5,352 nt of DNA from Deinococcus sp. (GTDB lineage Bacteria; Deinococcota; Deinococci; Deinococcales; Deinococcaceae). Every line of letters starts with the position of its first letter. Positions within the stretch are counted from its first letter, which is position 1. A model generated the notes under the pieces. That model was not told the origin of the DNA, made no database searches, and saw only the letters and a program-made list of their open reading frames with translations. Shown one piece after another: positions 1 through 4,813 of the stretch. The DNA is taken from assembly GCF_018260405.1 (NCBI RefSeq), contig NZ_JAGLBG010000123.1, forward strand, positions 1-5,352. Reading direction: 5' to 3'. A program made the position numbers and the translations under genes.

Positions 1-867
1 GTCGTCGAAGCGCAGGCCGATTGCCAGCAGCACGTCCGCCTCGCTGATGGCGCGGTTGGCGGCCACGCTGCCGTGCATTCCGGGCATTCCCAGCCAAAGC
101 GGGTCGCTGGCGGGCATAGCCCCTAGGCCCATCAGGGTGGTGATCGTGGGGATGTTCCAGGCGTGGGCCAGTTCGGTGATCTCGCTGGCCGCGTCCAGTG
201 CGCCGCCACCGACCATCATTACGGGTTTTCTGGCGCTGCGCAGGATGTCCTGGGCACGCGCCACCGCCTCGGCGTTGGGCTGGTAGGCCAACTGCCGGGC
301 CAGCGGAGCGGGGATGTCACCCAGGAAGGGCGCCAGCTGCACGTCCTTGGGAATGTCGACCAGCACGGGGCCGGGGCGTCCGCTGCGGGCAATGCTGATG
401 GCCTCGCTGATGATGCGCGGCAGGTCCTCGACCTCGCGCACCACGTAGTTGTGCTTGGTAATCGGCAGCGTAATCCCGGTGATGTCGGCTTCCTGAAAAG
501 CGTCGGTGCCCATCAGGTGCCGCGCCACGTTGCCGGTGATGGCCAGCAGCGGCACACTGTCGAGCATCGCGTCGGCCAGCCCGGTGACCAGATTGGTCGC
601 CCCAGGCCCGGAAGTCGCCATGCATACGCCAATTTCGCCGGTAGCCTTGGCCCAGCCCTCGGCGGCGTGAATGGCCCCCTGCTCATGGCGGGCCAGCACA
701 TGCCGGACTTCGGGGTAAAAAGTCAGGGCGTCGTACACGGGCATAATCGCCCCGCCCGGATAGCCGAATACAGTGGTGATGCCGTGGTTGGCGAGTGTCG
801 CCCAGAGCGCCTTGGCACCTGTCATTTCGCCGCGATCTGGCGCGGTGTTGCGCGGTTGCTTTTCCAT
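1..867 (-). CDS. ilvB: Acetolactate synthase large subunit, N-terminal part (partial)
   Basis: Thiamine-diphosphate enzyme that condenses two pyruvates to acetolactate (or pyruvate with 2-ketobutyrate), the first common step of valine, leucine and isoleucine synthesis; cytosolic. The visible 289 residues cover the ThDP-binding Pyr domain and part of the central domain. Recognised motifs are GYPGGAIMPVYDAL (35-48), RHEQGAIHAAEGWAKATG (60-77) with the cofactor-activating glutamate at E62, TSGPGATNLVTGLADAM (85-101), TDAFQEADITGIT (121-133) and GRPGPVLVDIPKDVQ (163-177). The family is usually about 550-600 residues, so the C-terminal half lies beyond position 1. The ATG at 867 is chosen because AGGAGG lies 5 nt upstream; the internal Met15 has no comparable site. 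The gene stands behind an attenuator-like leader. The regulatory subunit (ilvN/ilvH) is not visible. Identity is very secure. Confidence 0.97.
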   Translation of the reverse strand, partial: MEKQPRNTAPDRGEMTGAKALWATLANHGITTVFGYPGGAIMPVYDALTFYPEVRHVLARHEQGAIHAAEGWAKATGEIGVCMATSGPGATNLVTGLADAMLDSVPLLAITGNVARHLMGTDAFQEADITGITLPITKHNYVVREVEDLPRIISEAISIARSGRPGPVLVDIPKDVQLAPFLGDIPAPLARQLAYQPNAEAVARAQDILRSARKPVMMVGGGALDAASEITELAHAWNIPTITTLMGLGAMPASDPLWLGMPGMHGSVAANRAISEADVLLAIGLRFDD

Positions 868-872
868 ACCTG

Positions 873-878
873 CCTCCT
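873..878 (-). promoter_or_regulatory. Ribosome binding site of ilvB
   Basis: A perfect AGGAGG sits 5 nt before the ATG at 867 and fixes the ilvB start. It begins only 2 nt after the U-tract of the leader terminator, so terminated transcripts would lack it. This is the strongest Shine-Dalgarno sequence seen in the window. Confidence 0.85.
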
Positions 879-880
879 AA

Positions 881-916
881 TAAAAACCCCCCGCCACTCA
901 GACTTGGGCGGGGGGG
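881..916 (-). terminator. Intrinsic terminator in the ilvB leader (attenuator)
   Basis: On the minus strand, CCCCCCGCC (915-907) and GGCGGGGGG (895-887) form a perfect 9-bp GC stem around an 11-nt loop, followed by five T residues (886-882). It lies between a short valine/leucine-rich open frame and the ilvB ribosome binding site, with no other gene upstream in the same transcript. It therefore cannot simply close a preceding gene, and its position points to transcription attenuation of ilvB. Visible directly in sequence; the regulatory role is inferred. Confidence 0.88.
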
Positions 917-937
917 TGCGGCGTCGCAGCGGTACGC

Positions 938-991
938 TTAGCCTCGAACTCCCCCGAGACCAACAAGTACCACTACAAACGTCGCTTCCAT
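938..991 (-). CDS. Val/Leu-rich leader peptide of ilvB (attenuation control)
   Basis: A 17-codon frame, ATG at 991 to TAA at 938, encodes MEATFVVVLVGLGGVRG. Five valines (residues 6, 7, 8, 10, 15) and two leucines (9, 12) make up 7 of 17 residues, and residues 6-10 are an unbroken Val/Leu run. There is no isoleucine. The run uses GTA, GTG, GTA, CTT, GTT; the A/T-ending codons contrast with the strongly GC-ending usage of neighbouring genes. No Shine-Dalgarno sequence precedes it. Instead a good -10 box ends 6 nt before the ATG, so transcription should start at or next to the ATG and the mRNA would be leaderless. The stop codon is 21 nt upstream of the terminator stem. By analogy with ilv leader peptides of other bacteria, ribosome stalling on scarce charged tRNA-Val or tRNA-Leu would favour antitermination. 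It is too short for homology, so the call rests on composition and position. Confidence 0.82.
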   Translation of the reverse strand: MEATFVVVLVGLGGVRG

Positions 992-997
992 GAACCC

Positions 998-1027
998 AGT
1001 CTAAACCGGGGAGGCCAGCCCAGGCAA
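998..1027 (-). promoter_or_regulatory. Promoter of the ilvB leader
   Basis: A -35-like TTGCCT (1027-1022) and a -10-like TAGACT (1003-998) are separated by 18 bp on the minus strand. TAGACT fits the TANNNT pattern of housekeeping sigma-factor promoters. Only 6 nt (GGGTTC) lie between the -10 box and the ATG at 991, which places the predicted transcription start at or next to the first base of the leader peptide. Assignment is by eye; no transcript data. Confidence 0.62.
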
Positions 1028-1041
1028 GCGGCGTATAGATA

Positions 1042-1073
1042 GGCGGGAGGTACGCGGTGGGAACACCTCCGCC
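1042..1073. repeat. Inverted repeat upstream of the ilvB promoter
   Basis: GGCGGGAGGT (1042-1051) and ACCTCCGCC (1065-1073) are inverted copies with one extra G in the left arm, separated by 13 bp. A second, nested pairing (GGTG 1056-1059 with CACC 1064-1067) is also possible. The element ends 15 bp upstream of the predicted -35 box, where an activator or repressor site could lie. No T-tract follows in either direction, so it is not a standard intrinsic terminator. The rest of 1074-1172 holds only another short inverted repeat (GGACAG 1075-1080 with CTGTCC 1096-1101) and no convincing gene. Function unknown. Confidence 0.4.
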
Positions 1074-1172
1074 AGGACAGGGGCAGCGGCACCATCTGTC
1101 CCAGCTAGTTGGCTCAGCCATCTGTTTCAGACATTTGGCCCAGGGCAAGCCAGAGGAACAACCCGGAGCATT

Positions 1173-1198
1173 AAAAAAACCCGCCAGAGCGGCGGGCC
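1173..1198 (-). terminator. Intrinsic terminator of the homoisocitrate dehydrogenase gene
   Basis: On the minus strand CCCGCC (1196-1191) and GGCGGG (1185-1180) form a 6-bp stem with a 5-nt loop, followed by seven T residues (1179-1173). The stem begins about 20 nt after the dehydrogenase stop codon at 1218. It separates this gene from the ilvB leader downstream and so supports independent transcription of ilvB. Confidence 0.88.
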
Positions 1199-1217
1199 TG
1201 CTGTCATCACGGGCTGC

Positions 1218-2219
1218 TCAGGCCAGCGCTTTGATCACGGCGTCAGTGAATTCCTTGTTGCCCACGGTGCCGCCCAGGTCGCGGGTGCGCGGGCCTTCGG
1301 CCAGCACCCTGTTCACGGCGGAATCGACGCGGCGGGCGGTTTCATGGTCGCCCAGGTGGTCGAGCATCAGCACGGCGGCCAGAATGCTGGCGGTGGGGTT
1401 GGAGATGCCCTGACCGGCGATGTCGGGGGCGCTCCCGTGTACCGACTCGAAAATACCGAACTTGTCGCCCACATTGCCGGAAGCAGCGATGCCCAGCCCG
1501 CCCACCAGTCCGGCGGCGAGGTCAGACAGGATGTCGCCGAACATGTTGGTCATAACCATCACGTCGAACTGCTGGGGGTTACGAACCAGCTGCATGGCGG
1601 CGTTGTCCACGATCATGGTGCTGGTGTTCAGGCCCTCGACGGTCTTGGTATGGTTCAAAATCGTGTTCATGAACAGGCCCTGCGTGACGGGCAGCACGTT
1701 GGACTTGTGTACCACGGTCAGGCGCTTGCTGCGCTTCATGGCGAGGTCGGCGGCGAACTTGCCGATGCGCTCACTGGCCCCGCGCGTAATGACAGTGTCG
1801 GCGATGGCGGTGTCACCGTACAGGCGTTCTTGCTCGACGTACAGGCCCTGGGTGTTTTCACGCACGATAACCAGATCTACGTTTTCGTAGCTGTGGGGCA
1901 CCGGGCGGGTTCTGGTGGGGCGGACGTTGGCGTACAGGCCGTACTTCTGGCGCAGGTGGCGAATCGCGCCAAAGAACCCGGCGGGCTTTTCGCCGCTGGG
2001 GCTGGTAGCCGCGCCAAACAGGGTCGCGTCGGTGCTCTCGACCGCGTCGTAGGTGGCCTGAGGCACGCTGGTGCCGTGGTCGAGAAAATACTCGTACCCG
2101 GCCTCAGCAAGAACGTATTCGGCGTCGAAGCCAGCGGCGTCAAGCACGCGGCGGGTGGAGGGAATGACTTCGTGACCGATGCCGTCCCCTTCGATTAAGC
2201 AAATGCGGTATTTGGCCAT
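1218..2219 (-). CDS. hicd: Homoisocitrate dehydrogenase (isocitrate/isopropylmalate dehydrogenase family)
   Basis: NAD-dependent beta-decarboxylating dehydrogenase that oxidises homoisocitrate to 2-oxoadipate in the alpha-aminoadipate route to lysine; cytosolic. The 333-residue protein matches the Thermus enzyme, as I recall it, along its whole length: AKYRICLIEGDGIGHEVIP (2-20), FFGAIRHLR (82-90) with the substrate-binding arginine at R87, RENTQGLYVEQE (120-131) with the active-site tyrosine Y127, and HKSNVLP (171-177) with the catalytic lysine K172. Metal-binding aspartates are at D205, D229 and D233. HGSAPDIAG (261-269) is the NAD-specific form of the cofactor loop. The FFGAIR segment separates it from ordinary isopropylmalate or isocitrate dehydrogenases; some isocitrate activity is possible, as reported for the Thermus enzyme. 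ATG 2219 is chosen because it aligns with the Thermus start. A GTG at 2258, with an AAGGTGG-like site 6 nt before it, would add 13 residues. Gln124 replaces the usual Glu. The gene is 66 bp from the upstream FAD gene and ends at a terminator. Confidence 0.93.
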   Translation of the reverse strand: MAKYRICLIEGDGIGHEVIPSTRRVLDAAGFDAEYVLAEAGYEYFLDHGTSVPQATYDAVESTDATLFGAATSPSGEKPAGFFGAIRHLRQKYGLYANVRPTRTRPVPHSYENVDLVIVRENTQGLYVEQERLYGDTAIADTVITRGASERIGKFAADLAMKRSKRLTVVHKSNVLPVTQGLFMNTILNHTKTVEGLNTSTMIVDNAAMQLVRNPQQFDVMVMTNMFGDILSDLAAGLVGGLGIAASGNVGDKFGIFESVHGSAPDIAGQGISNPTASILAAVLMLDHLGDHETARRVDSAVNRVLAEGPRTRDLGGTVGNKEFTDAVIKALA

Positions 2220-2229
2220 AGCAAGGGTC

Positions 2230-2235
2230 AGTGTA
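2230..2235 (-). promoter_or_regulatory. Possible -10 box of the homoisocitrate dehydrogenase gene
   Basis: TACACT on the minus strand fits TANNNT and ends 10 nt before the ATG at 2219, where no Shine-Dalgarno sequence is visible. It would give a 5' untranslated region of only about 4 nt. No good -35 hexamer is seen at 16-19 bp spacing, so read-through from the upstream gene is the alternative. Confidence 0.35.
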
Positions 2236-2285
2236 AACGAACCAGCTTTTTGCCGCACGTTCTGCCACCTTCTGGTCGTTACTGC

Positions 2286-3272
2286 TCATGTAACGCCCGC
2301 GCTGTGGCCTAGGCTCTGGCACAGGTCATGTACCAGCCGGGCGGCCAGTAACGGCCCCAGCAAAAACCCCTTGCTGCCCAGTCCCGAGAGCCGCCACACT
2401 CCCCGCTCGTCCGGCCCGGCCTGCAAGCCGCTGAGCCGTGAACCTGTCCACCGCCCGGTGACACTTACGCCGCCTAGGTTCGCCAGAGCCTCGCCTTTGT
2501 CCAGCAGCCAAACCAGCGATTTCAGGGGCAGTTCGGGGGGGCGCCAGCCGGGGGCCGGGGCCTCGAAGGTGCCGCCCAGCACACCGCCCTGGTCAGTTGG
2601 CGACAGGTAAGCCCCGAAGCTAAGCGGGAGGCCCGACACCGCCCGGTCAAGCTTCAGCACGCTGCCCATGCGGTGGGTCGCTGTCTCACCTGCCCAGGTC
2701 GAACCGGCAGAGCCGCCGCAAAAGATGACGGCGTCGGCTTGGAAGGTGGCCGGGCCTGTCTGGTCAGCAGGCTGAACTGTGACCCGGTCTGAAGTCCACG
2801 CAGTCGCCCGTCCAGCCACCACGCTGGCTCCCGACGCGGCCAGCAGCGCCCGGCACAGCGGCTTTCCAGCGACCCACCCTGCTTCCGGTAGCCACAGCAC
2901 ATGCGCCCAGCCGGGGGCCAGCGGCGCGGCTGGCCTAACCCAGTCGTGGTTCAGGCCAGCGGGCAGGTGGCTCCCGAATTTGGCGCGGCTGCGGTCGTCG
3001 GGAAGGGGCCTCAGCACCCCGCTCCGGGCGTGTGGGACGCGGTGCCCCTGCGTTTCCAGCTCCCGAATCAGTCCCCAGGTAAAGTGCATGCCTTCCAGCG
3101 CGTCGGCGTCTACCTGCCCCGATTGCCCGCGCACCGGGTTGATAAGCGCCGAGGGCACGTGGCTGGCAGCGTGAGTTCCGGCGTCTATAACGGTGGTTTC
3201 CATGCCCGCCTGACCCAGAAAATAGGCGACGGCGGCCCCCGCGACGCCCCCGCCAATGACGACAGCTTTCAT
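2286..3272 (-). CDS. FAD-dependent oxidoreductase, stand-alone MnmC(o)-like
   Basis: Probable counterpart of the C-terminal oxidase domain of MnmC, which removes the carboxymethyl group from cmnm5(s2)U34 of tRNA to give nm5(s2)U using FAD. The 328-residue protein has an N-terminal Rossmann fingerprint, VVIGGGVAGAAVAYFLGQAG (4-23), with an acidic residue D30 at the end of the second strand to bind the FAD ribose. A central fold is typical of the D-amino-acid/glycine oxidase group, and the C-terminal FAD-contacting motif is LSGLGSKGFLLGPLLAARLV (295-314). Its ATG at 3272 overlaps the stop of the upstream methyltransferase (ATGA), with no ribosome binding site of its own, which suggests translational coupling. 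A GTG at 3296 would add eight residues but has no better site. The order methyltransferase then oxidase is the domain order of fused MnmC. From sequence alone, another amine or imino-acid oxidase cannot be excluded; context makes MnmC(o) the leading call. Confidence 0.78.
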   Translation of the reverse strand: MKAVVIGGGVAGAAVAYFLGQAGMETTVIDAGTHAASHVPSALINPVRGQSGQVDADALEGMHFTWGLIRELETQGHRVPHARSGVLRPLPDDRSRAKFGSHLPAGLNHDWVRPAAPLAPGWAHVLWLPEAGWVAGKPLCRALLAASGASVVAGRATAWTSDRVTVQPADQTGPATFQADAVIFCGGSAGSTWAGETATHRMGSVLKLDRAVSGLPLSFGAYLSPTDQGGVLGGTFEAPAPGWRPPELPLKSLVWLLDKGEALANLGGVSVTGRWTGSRLSGLQAGPDERGVWRLSGLGSKGFLLGPLLAARLVHDLCQSLGHSAGVT

Positions 3273-4000
3273 TTTTCGCGCACGGCCCGCAGGCACTCGC
3301 GTTTGCCTGGGGCACCGGGGCGGCGTTCGACCCGCAGCCCCGCGTCCTGCATGGCCCGGCGCACGTGTCCGGCGGCGCTGTAGGTCGCCAGAACGCCGCC
3401 CGGAGCGAGCGCAGCTGCCAGCCGCTCTACGAATTCGGGCGTCCAGACCTCGGGGTTGCGCGTGGGAGAAAAGCCGTCAAGGTACAGGGCGGTGGCCCAG
3501 TTCTGGGGCAACTTGGCCTCCAGGACATTCTCGAAGCACACCGTGAGCTGCCGTTCGCCTTCCTGCACCTGAAGTTCGGGCTGCGTTGTACCGGTCGGCC
3601 AGGCGGCCAGCGCTTTATGCCAGAGCAGCTGCTCTGCCCCCTCGCCCCCCTGGGCCACCTCGCGTAGCACGGAGGCGGGGGCGGGGTCGAACTCGTAGGC
3701 CAGATAAGTCAGTGCAACGCTGCGCCGCGCCGCGTCTGCCAGGGTCGCGCGGAAGTTGACGCCCACGCCAAAGCCGATTTCCAGCACTCTGGGGGCCGGA
3801 TTCAGCGTGGTTGCAGTGCCTTCGACAAAGACGTGCCGGGCCTGGGTCGCCGCGCCGTGCCGCGAGCCGTAAGCCTCGCCGAAGCGGGCATTCAGGGCGG
3901 TACGGGAGCCGTCGGGCGTGAGCAAAACGGAAGAGGCGGCCTCGGACATCGCAGACAGGATAAGCCCTGTCGTGACTTGGCCCTGTAGCTCCCTGGCCAT
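3269..4000 (-). CDS. mnmD: tRNA wobble-uridine methyltransferase MnmD (MnmC(m) domain, DUF752)
   Basis: SAM-dependent methyltransferase that would convert nm5(s2)U34 to mnm5(s2)U34 in tRNAs reading two-codon boxes. The 243-residue protein equals the N-terminal domain of E. coli MnmC. It has the family opening FGEAYGSRHGAATQARHVFV (40-59), the SAM-binding motif LEIGFGVGVNF (73-83), the acidic end of strand 2 at YEFDP (102-106) and the hallmark LDGFSPTRNPEVWTPEF (174-190) with D175. ATYSAAGHVRRAMQDAG (205-221) and the C-terminal GAPGKRECLRA (229-239) complete the match. The ATG at 4000 is chosen because AAGGA lies 7 nt upstream. Upstream in-frame codons to 4051 run through a palindromic repeat and are probably not translated; Met18 lies too far into the conserved fold to be preferred. 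It overlaps the following oxidase by 4 nt. The gap to the kinase upstream is 95 bp with no obvious terminator, so co-transcription with it is possible. Confidence 0.92.
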   Translation of the reverse strand: MARELQGQVTTGLILSAMSEAASSVLLTPDGSRTALNARFGEAYGSRHGAATQARHVFVEGTATTLNPAPRVLEIGFGVGVNFRATLADAARRSVALTYLAYEFDPAPASVLREVAQGGEGAEQLLWHKALAAWPTGTTQPELQVQEGERQLTVCFENVLEAKLPQNWATALYLDGFSPTRNPEVWTPEFVERLAAALAPGGVLATYSAAGHVRRAMQDAGLRVERRPGAPGKRECLRAVREK

Positions 4001-4007
4001 ACCTCTT

Positions 4008-4012
4008 TCCTT
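4008..4012 (-). promoter_or_regulatory. Ribosome binding site of mnmD
   Basis: AAGGA lies 7 nt before the ATG at 4000 and decides that start over the in-frame ATG at 4051. A second purine run, AGAGG, lies closer (4006-4002) and probably contributes less because of its short spacing. Confidence 0.65.
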
Positions 4013-4018
4013 TTTACT

Positions 4019-4072
4019 CTCTGCCCTTGTGGGAGAGGGAGGGAGCCGCAAAGCGGCGGAAGGGTGAGGGGG
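4019..4072. repeat. Candidate dispersed palindromic intergenic repeat
   Basis: The gap between the kinase and mnmD holds two adjacent hairpins. CTCTGCCC (4019-4026) pairs with GGGAGAG (4031-4037) around TTGT with one bulged G, and GCCGC (4045-4049) pairs with GCGGC (4053-4057) around AAA. A G-rich tail (to 4072) follows. The wording (CCCTCACCC, then CTCCCTCTCCC, then AAGGG on the minus strand) resembles REP-like intergenic palindromes of GC-rich bacteria, but only one copy is visible here, so dispersal is an inference. No T-tract follows, so it is unlikely to be a simple terminator. Confidence 0.45.
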
Positions 4073-4095
4073 CGTGTGACCAACGCAGAATGTGT

Positions 4096-4584
4096 CTAAA
4101 TCATTTTAATCCCGTATGAGGCGATTTCCGCGCTGCTTCTGAGCACCACCAGCCGTAGCCCCGGCACGGTTTTCAATTGCGCCAGTTGCCACTGGGCTTG
4201 CGGCCCGAATTTCCAGATATCTTGCAGCAATTCCTGCGAAGGCCACCCAGCCTGCTGCCCACCGTGCGGATGGCGTCCCAGTGCCTCGCGCGTGAAGGCC
4301 CGCCAGAGGCACAGCCAGCGCGGGGGCATTAGGAAAATCACAGTGTCGGCAGCATACGCTCGGCGGAGCAAACTGCTAGAAAAATTCCCGTCGATGATCC
4401 ATGTTTCACCCGCCGGCGCATCCGTGAGGCGCGAAAGCCACCGCTCCCGCTCTACCTTTCGCCAGCCGGGATTCCAGTACAGGTCATCCAGATGGGTCAG
4501 GGGCAAACCTGTCTGGGCCGCCAGTTTTTGAGCCAGGGTGCTTTTGCCCGCGCCAGGGCTGCCGATCACCAGAAGTCGCTGCAT
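4096..4584 (-). CDS. P-loop kinase-like protein ('topology modulation protein'/FlaR-like)
   Basis: A 162-residue ATP-binding protein of the adenylate-kinase-like group often annotated as 'DNA topology modulation protein'. The Walker A loop GSPGAGKST (8-16) opens the protein directly after the first strand. It is followed by the family-typical HLDDLYWNPGW (31-41), WIIDGNFSSSL (62-72), the strand and basic helix DTVIFLMPPRWLCLWRA (80-96), and a region of paired tryptophans and glutamines ending in a strand LRLVVLRS (143-150) before the C-terminus. These match the family in order and length. The substrate is not established; a nucleotide or small-molecule kinase is the usual inference and a direct role in DNA topology is not shown. 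The ATG at 4584 begins the first beta strand, so no upstream start is plausible. There is no Shine-Dalgarno sequence; a promoter ends 6 nt upstream. Confidence 0.85.
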   Translation of the reverse strand: MQRLLVIGSPGAGKSTLAQKLAAQTGLPLTHLDDLYWNPGWRKVERERWLSRLTDAPAGETWIIDGNFSSSLLRRAYAADTVIFLMPPRWLCLWRAFTREALGRHPHGGQQAGWPSQELLQDIWKFGPQAQWQLAQLKTVPGLRLVVLRSSAEIASYGIKMI

Positions 4585-4813
4585 CTTTAAAAAATAAGGC
4601 AGAGAGGAGTCTTATGTCGCGGTGCCGGTCGAACACTTCGCCGTTGTGAGCCGAAAAGACGGTCTGGGGCGGCATCTGATGGATGATGGTGCGGCGCATT
4701 TCCTGAAGGTGGGTGAGACTGTCGGATATTTCTGAACTCCTTACCTGCGTAATTTGAGGCGTATTCAAACATGACTTTGATGACAGTTCTCTCACGGCGC
4801 CGCTGAACCGGGT
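4585..4813. other. Intergenic region, no confident gene
   Basis: This 229-bp gap between the terminal methyltransferase and the kinase holds the kinase promoter at its low end. On the minus strand there is an open frame with protein-like composition, roughly 4735-4595 (for example MRRTIIHQMPPQTVF, then VFDRHRDIRLL), preceded by AAGGAG near 4743. It lacks a suitably spaced ATG or GTG and runs on into the kinase gene in another frame. It could be a decayed gene end or a chance frame. No terminator is obvious after the methyltransferase stop at 4814. Confidence 0.4.
4591..4620 (-). promoter_or_regulatory. Candidate promoter giving a leaderless kinase mRNA
   Basis: GCGACA (4620-4615; 4 of 6 to TTGACA) and TATTTT (4596-4591) are separated by 18 bp, and the -10 box ends 6 nt before the ATG at 4584. 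Spacing and distance to the start codon are the same as for the ilvB leader promoter. The A/T-rich stretch is the only one near the gene, and no ribosome binding site is present. Confidence 0.45.

Larger units (their letters stand above)
868..991 (-). promoter_or_regulatory. ilvB attenuation leader with candidate antiterminator
   Basis: The 124-nt leader holds the leader peptide, possible alternative structures and the terminator. The segment CGGGGG (956-951), inside codons 12-14 of the leader peptide, can pair with CCCCCG (914-909) in the 5' arm of the terminator, giving an exclusive 6-bp antiterminator. A ribosome stalled on the first valine codons would leave 956-951 free; one reaching the stop codon would cover it and let the terminator fold. 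CTCG (957-954) can also pair with CGAG (945-942), and AGCG (939-936) with CGCU (932-929), as leader-internal hairpins. The pairing was worked out by eye; no folding energy was computed. No T-box consensus is present in the leader. Confidence 0.65.

Noticed and set aside
163..993. Long plus-strand open frame across the ilvB region
   Set aside because: It is antisense to ilvB and its leader, has no recognisable protein motifs, and reflects GC-rich third positions of the real gene on the other strand.
1050..1075. Possible T-box riboswitch motif (ACCGCG on the minus strand)
   Set aside because: Only the end of the T-box consensus matches, it lies upstream of the predicted transcription start, and no specifier-loop structure is visible.
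822..1148. Minus-strand 108-codon frame overlapping the ilvB leader
   Set aside because: It overlaps the promoter, leader peptide and terminator in another frame, and its Pro/Trp/Arg-rich translation matches no protein type.
1344..2198. Long plus-strand open frame opposite homoisocitrate dehydrogenase
   Set aside because: The minus-strand frame has complete enzyme motifs; this one is a Val/Gly/His-rich shadow with no ribosome binding site.
2140..2289. Short minus-strand frame starting with an ATG that overlaps the oxidase stop (ATGA)
   Set aside because: The overlap is suggestive, but the 49-codon frame runs 80 bp into homoisocitrate dehydrogenase, turns into an Arg/His/Ser-rich shadow there, and has no ribosome binding site.
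4614..4649. Plus-strand 11-codon frame with AGGAG 4 nt before its ATG
   Set aside because: It is very short with no regulatory composition or downstream plus-strand gene, and it overlaps the kinase promoter.
4484..4795. Minus-strand 103-codon frame upstream of and into the kinase gene
   Set aside because: Its last third is an out-of-frame copy of the kinase N-terminus and no good start signal is present; only the intergenic part is noted as a weak finding.
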